Source: Aotearoamyces nothofagi
Taxonomy: Eukaryota; Ascomycota; Leotiomycetes; Leotiales; Tympanidaceae
Assembly: GCA_015345905.1 (NCBI GenBank)
Contig: JADDTR010000004.1
Coordinates: forward strand, 496,001-560,000
Direction of reading: 5' to 3'
Length of the DNA stretch: 64,000 nt
Shown: one piece after another, positions 54,922-64,000 of the stretch
How positions within the stretch are numbered: position 1 is the stretch's first letter
How the letters are laid out: every line of letters starts with the position of its first letter
Translations under genes and position numbers: made by a program
The notes under the pieces: model-generated
What the model was told of the DNA's origin: nothing
What the model saw: only the letters and a program-made list of their open reading frames with translations
The model's database searches: none

Positions 54922-56400
54922 AAGCACGGAGTGGAGATGTTATGGTTTGGTCTAGTTCTTCTCTATGTGGTTCTGTAAGCCTTTCAAAAGTCAATATCGA
55001 AGCATAGGTGCTGTTCATATTGGAGTCTTCGGGAGACACGGATTGGTCTCAGCGTAAAAAAATGGATCTGTATGATATGAGTAATGCTTTACATAGAAGG
55101 AGCAGTATGAGCTTAGACAATGAATCTTCATCTGATCAACAATGTAGTTGAGTACTTCCATAGGGGCAGATTCTTGAAACACAAGCCTAACAGCGGCATG
55201 GTTTCTAGTGACTGTGTAGCTTAAATAATCTGTAATAAGTAATCAAAATAAACAAATTGTGCTTGTGCTGTTACAAAGAAGTAAAAGTTAAGAGAACGAG
55301 ATCTCGCCGGCAACAAGGAATTAAACAATTTAAGGCATTTAGAATTTTCAATTTTCAAAACATTTAGTCTAGTTGTAGCACTAATTATTTAAGCTCGATT
55401 GCCAATAAGAAACTCCATTTAATTATAAATCCCTGGTGTCTTGTTTAAACTCTAGAAAGCTTTCTCTCTATTGTAGGTAGCAAACCTCTCACAATCCGTG
55501 CGCATGCATTGAAGCAAGAATCAATATGCTCTCCTTAGCAAAATAGGCTTGATAAAACGTCTATCGGGTCTATGATTGGTTGAATTGGGCTTGCTGCCAT
55601 TGACCAGTACCTGAGATATATATTAAATATCTACAGGTTCAACTTAGTCGCTGACTCTTGTATCCAGAGGAGCCAAATGCTTTTCTCATATTTGGTCACG
55701 TGACACACATAATAACGGCGGCAACACGAATACAATATAACCGTGGAAAGTTTTCTTGGGATCAAAACAGAATGCTATTAATACACTCGGATTAATAAGT
55801 ACTTGCTTTGCTAGATGCCAAGACATCGATGCCTGCCCTTGGGTCCATGACTGCATGCGATGCATTTCGAACCTGATCCTCTTCGGACGCGTTGGGAAAG
55901 GCGTGTACCAGCCTCCGATTTTTAGAGAGGACGGGAGTGCCGAGCTGCTATCGTCGTTATTTCTTCAGGGATCACAAAATCCCCCAGTCCTTGACATATT
56001 TGCACGTTCACCAATTAGTTTGTCTTATCGCAGTTGATATTATAGTTTTCACCATTGTCCTAAGACATCACAACGTCGCCAGAGACCCTGAGCGCATCGC
56101 GACAGTCGCATCGCCACGGCCAGCTCGCAGTTCACCCATCTCCGCCACGACCGCATCCCCTCCCTAGGTACGTCGCAGACCGTAAATTGCCATGGCAATT
56201 TATGAGGCTTCAGTGTAATCTTCTCCGTGGCCTGGGCTTACTAGGAGTTTGAGAGATAGTCAAAACAGAGCCCTCCCGCCAAAGCGGCCTACATACATCC
56301 CTTCAGCTTCGGGCAAAGTTACCGTACAAATTAAGACGAACCTCTCTGCGCGATATAACAAGGTCTCCAGTATCCCGTTCCCCGAAGAAGCAATTTTACA
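54922..56400. other. AT-rich intergenic region with a CACGTG site
   Basis: About 1.5 kb between SEC7 and the Bqt4-like gene. No supported gene. CACGTG lies at 55697-55702 within GGTCACGTGACA, 699 bp before the next start codon. Confidence 0.5.
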
Positions 56401-57692
56401 ATGGCACCAACGCGTCCTCTGCCGAAGAAAGTCAATCCTTTGCTGCTACCGGGCGAGGCTCCTTCATGTAAGATCCTGCGCCAGGCGAAGGCTATGACCG
56501 CCATGATTGCTGCGTAAGCTGACTTTCTGAGCTAGATGAGGTATTAGTGCACCGTCGACGACTTGGGCAGACTGATCTTGCAGTCAAGGCCGGGCAAGTC
56601 GGAACTTCAAACGCTACTAAACCAAAAAATCCCGGAACGTTCGACTATGCGCATCTTCGAGCGCCATTGCCGAAAAACGTTGTGTCGGGAATCTTTAAGC
56701 CAGCCCCTGCATCTTACTTCTTAATGAGAAGAAGCCACGATGGATATATAAGTGCCACGGGCATGTTTAAGGCGACATTTCCATGGGCTGAACTGAGCGA
56801 GGAAGAGGCTGAGCGCAAATACATCAAGAGCCTCGAGACCACTAGCTCTGACGAGACTGCCGGCAATGTCTGGATCCCACCTGCTCATGCGCTTGAACTC
56901 GCGGAAGAGTATCAAATCTCGATTTGGATTAAGGCGTTACTAGATAACGAGCCCATTGAGGTCAATCTTGGAAAGGATACTACCCCAAAGACAATTTCGC
57001 CTCCACCAAAATTCTTGATGCCAACAGAAGCTTTGGCGCCTCCGACTGGACGCGCGCGAAGGTCGGCTTCTCCTAGTAAGATTTCGTCATCTAAGAAAGC
57101 ATCGGCATCGCCACGAAAGATAAAAACGCCAAAGGCACCTAAATTGAGTGCCTTGCAATCTCAGACGAATGCTGCGAGTAAAAGCTTGCAGCAGAGTTTG
57201 AAGGATGCAGCTTCCGCTAGAGCTACTCCAGCTGAGGAGCCAACGGTTCGGGTCAATGTTAATACTGATGTGAAGGTTAAGGGTGACACTGAGACAACCC
57301 ACACGCATATTGAGGTTGAGATGCCTGCAGGCTCCCCTGAACTGTCTTTGCCTGAAGATACTGAAGGTATGATCGCGAAGGCAAAGGAGATGGTTGAGGC
57401 TGCCACGAAAGCAGATAACTTTCCCGGACAAAGCAAGTCCAAGAAGCTGAAGCGGAAAGCCGACGCTATTAAGGAGGATGAAGGGGAATCATCTACCTCG
57501 GAACTGAGCCCGCTTCTAAAGAAGGCCAAGGTTGAATCTGAGCTCAGAAGGGAGAAGGTCAAGAAAAGAGCTTTGATCGGTATAAGTGCCACTTTGGCTG
57601 TTGGGTAAGTCTGCTCTAATATCTGCTTCGTTGTTGAATCTACTAATATGTGACGCAGTGCTTTGATTCAATACGGCTCCAACTTCTTTTAA
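56401..57692 (+). CDS. Bqt4-like APSES/KilA-N protein with C-terminal membrane anchor
   Basis: Three exons: 56401-56467, 56548-57604, 57659-57692; 385 residues. The start [15 protein letters not shown] is short and basic. Residues about 50-165 are a degenerate APSES/KilA-N fold ([30 protein letters not shown] read across, then [17 protein letters not shown]). A Lys/Ser/Ala-rich middle carries several KK/KRK patches ([13 protein letters not shown]). The last residues ([19 protein letters not shown]) form one hydrophobic helix two codons before the stop. This architecture matches fission-yeast Bqt4, an inner-nuclear-membrane protein that tethers telomeres. The terminal exon of 34 nt completes the membrane helix. 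A transcription-factor role, often given to APSES proteins, is less likely because of the membrane tail. Confidence 0.85.
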
Positions 57693-58520
57693 AGCACAGC
57701 AATTTTATTGGTTATTTCGTTCTTTAATATTTCGACTTTTAGGCGTCTCTATATGAGCGGACGTTGGTATGCTACCATTGCCACGGGTACATCCGAGACA
57801 CCGTGGGACGCTGGATACCTGGGGAAGGGACTATGTGTATTACCCTGCGACGCGTTCGTGGTTGAAGAATTATGTGTAGGACGAGAATGCGTCTATAAGG
57901 AAGCTTCTTCGTCCATAGATATCAAATTTGTAATTGTTCAATAATATTAGGCTGCCCAAAAATCAGGAGTGATTTCATAACGAGTATGGGACAGTTGTCC
58001 AACGAAACCCAGTTTATCAGAATCTTCACTCTTGTCTAGTTACGGCAGCAAGAAGTTAAGGACATTGCGAATCCCTTAGAGCTCTCTCTCTGCCTCTCTA
58101 GGACATTCACGTGCCCAGCGTTACTGTAGGCACTGGAATGGCCCGGGCAATCTTAAATTTATGAGCCAATGGAAAGCTAGCGGATTAACTATCGTGTGAA
58201 ATTTCGGGGGTTCATACCCACTTACCTTTTTGCAAGAATTTCCTCTCAAGAAACATATTTTTTCCAACATCGAGCTGGACGCAATGCCCGCGCTTATGGA
58301 TGCAGATCAGTCGCGTGCCCCGTGGCTTCTACGGGTCATCATCCCTCGCAGTTCCTCGGGTTATCGGGTACCTGGGAGCCCGGTTCCCGCCATCCCCAAA
58401 CGCCACGAATATGGGGTCGGCGTCACCTCCACAACCGTTACGCTCGTTGAGTGATTGACGATTGACCGTTGACGGACAATTGACCATCATTCAGTAACTC
58501 AGGATATATTGCTAAGTACG
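57693..58520. other. Intergenic, no gene seen
   Basis: About 830 bp with short random frames only; it contains the promoter of the 3-hydroxyisobutyrate dehydrogenase gene. Confidence 0.55.
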
Positions 58521-59843
58521 ATGGCATTGCATGCGAGGATCATCTCGCCATTGGCACGTTCCGTGTCGAGTCCGAGACAGTTGAGAAGCTTCTCGGTCTC
58601 TGCTTGTCGGGACGCACAATGGGGATTCATTGGGCTTGGCCAGATGGGTGAGCACTTCTGCACAAAACAACCATTGTCTACATACTGATGAGGCTATAGG
58701 CTATAATATGGCCAAGAACCTACAAGCAAAGTTGCCATCGACTGATACTATCCTCATTCAAGACATTAACACCAATGCTATGGAGAGATTCGCGGCAGAA
58801 GTGAAGGCTCAGTCCGCTGGTGGTGCTGCTGTCAGAATTGCAAGAAGTGTACGAGAAGCCACAGAAAACTCGGTATGTTCACCAGCCTCTATATCTTTCT
58901 CGACCAAATGATCTTTTATCGTCTGCTTGCTTTATGTGATGAGTTTGTCCAATCAATGATCTAAGTTGGGGTCGCCCGTCTTGGGCGACTTTCGCATGAT
59001 TTTATTATTTATACAACAAAGCCAATCCTCTGAATATTTTTTGCTACAGCTGTCTCTTGCACTTACCAGATATCTGAGTTTGGAGCTATACTGACAAGTC
59101 GACTTGAATAGGAAACTACAATAACTGTCCTCCCAGAACCTGCGCATGTCAAGATGGTGTTTGGGCAGATCCTAAAGCCGCCAATCTCCGATGGGGCATT
59201 GAAAAAAGAGCGTCTTTTCATAGATTGCTCAACCATCGACCCAACATCCTCGAGAGAAGTAGCAAATGCCGTTTACAGCACTGAACAGGGCATTTTTGTC
59301 GATGCGCCAATGTCTGGAGGAGTTATAGGTGCACAGGCAGGAACCTTGACGTTTATGCTTGGCGCACCTTCCCCTCTATTGGATCGGGTTGAACCGATCC
59401 TCTTGACAATGGGAAAGAGAGTTCTACATTGCGGTGAGCAGGGAGCTGGTCTTTCTGGCAAGCTTGCAAACAATTATCTCCTGGCGATCAACAATATTGC
59501 GACAGCGGAGGCTATGAATCTGGGAATCAAATGGGGACTCGATGCAAAGGTACTCGCGAACCTTATCAACGTCAGCACTGGAAAGTGCTGGCCGAGTGAA
59601 GTTAACAACCCCGTTAAGGGTGTCGTTGATGGAGCTCCGGCTGGGAGAGACTATAGTGGCGGATTTGGTATTGCATTGATGAAGAAAGATTTGTCCCTTG
59701 CACTCATTGCTGCGCAAGAAGTAGGAGCCAGACTTGAGCTCGGTGAACCTGCACGTGAAGTGTACGAAGCAGCCGAGCAAGATGAACGCTGCAAGGGAAA
59801 GGACTTCTCTGTAGTATATAGATACCTAGGTGGCAATGAGTAA
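58521..59843 (+). CDS. 3-hydroxyisobutyrate dehydrogenase, mitochondrial
   Basis: Three exons: 58521-58647, 58700-58872, 59112-59843; 343 residues. The first 30 residues (MALHARIISPLARSVSSPRQ) form a mitochondrial presequence. The NAD-binding motif is GFIGLGQMGYNMAKNL; the substrate motif is DAPMSGGVIGAQAGTLTFML; the catalytic Lys217 is in GLSGKLANNYLL; NVSTGKCWPSE is the usual C-terminal signature. It oxidises 3-hydroxyisobutyrate to methylmalonate semialdehyde in valine breakdown. The second intron is 239 nt, long for this genome. It lies 289 bp upstream of DDB1, same strand. Confidence 0.96.
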
Positions 59844-60132
59844 ATTAGAACCAGACTTAAAGATCATATATCATACTTGTTTACTTCATTACTGTCCTCT
59901 TGTCTGTTACATTTGTATTCTTAACGTGAATTTGCGGAGAAGCTGTCCTTAACTCCGATGTCGATAAGACGCGATAGCGCATGTAATCGACAATAATTAG
60001 GGCCATATGTTGCCGTCATTTGCAGATTGCAAGGGTAGCTGTGCCATTTTCCAGTCAGTACACACGTGAGCCTCAACTAATCCTTCAGAATTGCTTGGGC
60101 GACCTCGAGATATCTGGTGATATTGCTCCATA

Positions 60133-63100
60133 ATGGCATACTTGGCGCCCATCCACAGACCGAGCAGCGTGAGGCACGCGTTGAAGCTCAATCTGTTGAA
60201 TGCAGATGAGGAGTGCCTCGTTGTTGCGTAAGTACTTCATTCCCAGCCTTTGCAAGCCAGATACTGATGTACGTTTACCTGACTAGAAAATCCAACCGTA
60301 TAGAGATATGGTTACAATCGCCCGAGGGCTTGGCAATGGCCCACTCGAAAGCTATCTACGGTCGTGTCTCGATGCTTCAAAAGCTTCGTCCAGCGAATTC
60401 CGATACGGACCATCTTTTCATTGGTACCGACCGTTTCCAGTATTTCACAGCGGTTTGGAATCCGCAGACACGGCAGCTCGATACAGTTCAGTCCTTCATT
60501 GATGTGTCAGAAAAACATATGCGGGACTCGCAAAGTCTGGACCGATGTCTGGTAGATCCTACAGGCAAATATTTGGTGATGGAGCTGTTTGAGGGAGTCT
60601 TAAATCTTGTTAAGGTCATGAAACCTCGCAAAGATGTCACCAAGTACTTGGAGGAGCCTGAACAGGTTCGGATTACAGAGCTCTTCGTACGATCAAGCGC
60701 ATTTCTCTACACCGAATCCAAAAGTCCGAAGCTGGCACTCCTATATCAGGATGGAAAAGGTAGGATGTGGCTAGCAACATATAGAGTGGCGGACGAAAAG
60801 GGACACTATTCTGGCTTTGATGCGAAGAAGGATCGGGAAGACAGCCTCGGTGATTTAGACCCCGGCGCGAGTGCTCTAATACCAGTAGCAAAGGGGCAAG
60901 AGGAACAGAAGCGCTATATATACCGGAATTCGCATCAAGCAAAAGCACAATTGGGAGGCGTTATTGTTGTTGGAGAAACAAGGATGACCTACCTAGACGA
61001 CGAAAGCAAGGCCATCGTAGAATATGCATTAGACGAAGCTTCGATCTTCGTAGCTTGGGAACGATATGATAACTTGAGATACTTGTTGGCTGATGATTAC
61101 GGGAGGCTGCATTTACTTACTATCCTAGTTGATGGGGCTGTAGTAATAGGCATGGATGTTAAGCAAATGGGGAACATCTCAAAAGCTTCCGCGATGGTAT
61201 ATCTGGGAAACGACGTCCTATATGTAGCTTCTCATGATGGAGATTCCCAGGTAATCGGATTGGACGTTGGTGGACTCGAATGCGAGGTCGTACAAACGAT
61301 GCCCAATATCGCCCCTATTCTGGACTTTACAGTGATGGACCTGGGTAGTCGATCTGGTGAAGCACAGTCAAACGAATACTCTTCAGGGCAGGCTCGAATT
61401 GTCACAGGCAGTGGCGTATTCCAATCAGGAAGCTTAAGAAGCGTACGTAGCGGGGTGGGACTTGAGGATATTGGGCTGCTGGGAGATTTGGAGAATATAC
61501 GAGCTCTGTTTTCATTACGGTCCGAGAACTCAACTTTTGTTGATACTCTGGTTATGTCATTTCTAACAGAGACTCGAATATTTCGCTTCGACAACCAGGG
61601 GGAAGCAGAGGAATTAGAGAATTTTTTAGGTTTGTCAGTCGCAGAGCATACGCTTCTAGCCGCGAACGTTTCAGGCGGCCGAATATTGCAAATAACGGCG
61701 TCAAGGGTATTGCTGTTCAATGCAGAGAGTGGCGTTCTTCTATCATCATGGCGGCCCGCGAACGAAGAGATCATCACTACAGCTTCAGCGAGTGGAGAAT
61801 TTGTCCTACTATCAGCAGATGGGAAATCCTTATTGTCCCTAGATCTACAGGCAGGCCTTGCCGAAGTTGCTAGGCAAGACTTTGGAGACAATGACCAGGT
61901 TGCGTGTGTGCACATCCCAAGTCATGATGCCACTGTTGGGGTTGTCGGGCTTTGGCAGTCAGGGTCCATCTCAATATTAAATCTTAGAAGCTTGGAGGTC
62001 TTATATACGGAACACGTGCGAAGTCCGGATAGTGCGGCGGTACCGAGAAGTATCGTTCTTGCGCAGATTCTTCCAGTAGAGCTTTCAGGTCCTACTCTAC
62101 TGGTCGCTATGTCTGATGGAATTGTTCTTACATTTACCGTCGACAAGGACACATACGCCCTATCAGGGAAGAAGAGTGTAGTATTGGGGACGCAACAGGC
62201 CAACCTCCAAATATTACCTCGCGGTCATGGACTATTTAATGTTTTTGCGACCTGCGAGCACTCCAGTCTCATATATGGATCCGAGGGAAGAATTGTCTAC
62301 TCGGCAGTGACAGCTGAGAATGCTACCTGCATATGCTCATTCAACTCTGAGGCATTTCCAGACGCCATTGTAGTTGCTACAGCAAATGACGTAAGAATCT
62401 CGCAGATTGATACAGAGAGGAGGACACATGTTCGTACATTACCCGTTGGTGAAACAGTTCGTCGCATAGCATATTCTGTCAGAGAAAAAGCGTTTGGAAT
62501 TGGAGGCATTAAACGCGAATTAATAAGGGGAGAGGAAATCATCTCATGCAGCTTTCGATTGGTCGACGAAGTTGTTTTTGGAGAACTTGGAAAGCCATTC
62601 ATGCTTGATACCTTAAACTCCACCGAGCTTATAGAGAGCGTTATTCGGGCTGAACTACCAAACACCTACGGTGAGCCTGCAGAGCGCTTTATTGTGGGCA
62701 CAAGCTACTTGAGTGACAGGCCTGAAGACGCTCCGAGGGGCCGAATCATAGTTTTTGGCGTGAGTAATGATAGAAGTCCGTACAAAATTGTCGACTATGC
62801 TCTTAAAGGAGCATGCAGATGTCTCGCCATCCTCGATGGCAAGATTGTTGCGGGTCTTGTCAAGACTGTTGTTATGTTTAGTTATACCGAGTCCTCATCT
62901 ATATCTGCGACTATGGAGAAGGTCGCATCATATCGAACATCTACCTGCCCGATCGATCTGGATGTTACCGGTAATATCATTGCCGTTGCAGACCTAATGA
63001 AATCAGTATCCCTTGTTGAATACACTCCTGGCAAGGATGGTGTCAAAGGCCAGCTTCTTGAGGTTGCACGGCATTTCCAATCTTGCTGGGCTACGGCGGT

Positions 63101-63667
63101 TAGCCACATTGAAGGCGATGTATACCTTGAGAGCGATGCCGATGGGAACCTGACTGTTCTCCGACGTAATGTTGGAGGAGTTACGTTGACCGACCGCCAG
63201 AGACTTGAAGTAATAAGTGAGATGAGCCTTGGAGAAATGGTAAATAGAATACAAAAGGTAGATGTAGAGACGACAGCAAAGGCAACCGTCGTCCCAAGAG
63301 CGTTCCTTGCTACTGTAAGTCCTGTCTTCCAGAGACCTTCATAGTACAAGTGCTAATAGATTGGCAGACCGAAGGCTCTATTTACCTCTTTGCAACGATT
63401 GTCCAGTCTGCTCAAGATCTGCTCATGCGGCTACAGTCTCGAATGGCTGATCTCGTACAGTCACCTGGGAATATACCGTTCAATAAATACCGTGGCTTCA
63501 GGAACGGAGAACGAGAAACAGAAGAACCGTTCCGCTTTGTGGATGGAGAGCTGATTGAAAGGTTCTTAGATGTTAGTGAGATTCTACAGGAGGAGATCTG
63601 TAAGGGCCTAGGTCCCGGAGTTGAAGATGTGAGAAATCTAGTCGAGGAACTGAAGAGGTTGCATTGA
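60133..63667 (+). CDS. DDB1: DDB1, UV-damaged DNA-binding protein 1 / CUL4 adaptor
   Basis: Three exons: 60133-60227, 60287-63314, 63368-63667; 1140 residues, the same length as DDB1 in other eukaryotes. The small first exon (MAYLAPIHRPSSVRHAL) restores the family N-terminus, joining as LVVA-KSNRIEIW. The body is three beta-propellers (for example YLDDESKAIVEYALDEAS, PDAIVVATANDVRISQID, GRIIVFGVSNDRSPYKIV). The C-terminus has the CPSF_A/DDB1 helical end (FNKYRGFRNGERE, GFVDGELIERFLD-like RFVDGELIERFLDVSE). CPSF160 shares the fold but is longer and differs at the end. DDB1 links CUL4 to substrate receptors; in Neurospora the CUL4-DDB1-DIM-5 complex sets H3K9 methylation, besides DNA repair. 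Confidence 0.96.
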
Positions 63668-64000
63668 TTACATCTGGTAGATGGGGGCGTAACTAGCGGC
63701 ATATTCGGCATTTGGCATATATAGGAATGTTTCTATAATGAAAGTATTAAGATGCAACGAGACTGGAATTTCAACTGATTTCTAGTACTATTATACAGTT
63801 TCCACGTGATCACACTGCCTGAGCCCCGACCATATACGCCAATCATCCAAAATAGAGCCATTTACGCCACCCGCGGTTCAGGAATCACTCAACTCTCGAT
63901 GTCATATTTTCATGTTTCATCAGGTCCTTAGTCCGGAGTAAGATACAACGATCGACGTGTACCTAATCAACTAACATCCATTATCATTTAGTCCCTAGTC
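63668..64000. other. Right-edge intergenic sequence
   Basis: DDB1 3' flank. A CACGTG at 63803-63808 may belong to the promoter of a gene beyond the window. No reading frame of note. Confidence 0.5.

Overview
The window is nuclear DNA from a filamentous ascomycete (Pezizomycotina). Introns are short (about 50-80 nt) with GT..AG ends and branch points such as CTAAC or CTGAC. The genes are diagnostic of moulds: an XlnR-type xylanase regulator, a NirA/NIT4-type nitrate regulator, a GH28 exopolygalacturonase, a class I terpene synthase, YVC1, PPG1 and a Bqt4-like protein. There is no sign of bacterial, organellar or viral sequence apart from one GC-rich LRR-kinase gene whose motifs recall bacterial proteins. 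Species cannot be named from the sequence alone.

Layout. 1-1106 (-) is the 5' part of an unknown protein that runs off the window. After a 4-kb gene-free stretch comes a compact block (5.0-23.4 kb): a PNPOx-like flavoprotein (-) divergent from a secreted GH28 exopolygalacturonase (+), the Arc1 tRNA-binding cofactor (+), a small membrane-anchored unknown (-), PP2A-like phosphatase PPG1 (+), a 1014-residue protein with four internal repeats (-), NirA (-), a 142-bp palindromic element, a decayed SRPK-like kinase fragment (-) and a zinc-type MDR oxidoreductase (-). 23.4-32.35 kb is gene-poor and packed with micro- and minisatellites, including one undetermined base at a suspicious 103-bp duplication. 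It leads into xlnR (+, 32353-35402). Convergent to xlnR is the LRR-protein kinase (-). Next come low-complexity DNA, a second copy of the palindromic element and a seven-exon terpene synthase (-).

41.9-64 kb is dense with housekeeping genes: a small Cys-rich protein (-), the vacuolar TRP channel YVC1 (-), a tartrate/isopropylmalate-type dehydrogenase (+), pyruvate dehydrogenase E2 (-) divergent from the Golgi ARF-GEF SEC7 (+, with a GC-AG intron), a Bqt4-like nuclear-envelope protein (+), 3-hydroxyisobutyrate dehydrogenase (+) and DDB1 (+).

The genes do not form one pathway. Links worth noting are a GGCTAAA (XlnR-type) site in front of the pectinase, with xlnR itself 26 kb away, and a terpene synthase lying next to an accessory, repeat-rich region. 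The strongest candidates for something undescribed are the paired palindromic elements, whose 44-bp arms are identical in all four instances although their centres have diverged, and the GC-rich LRR-kinase.
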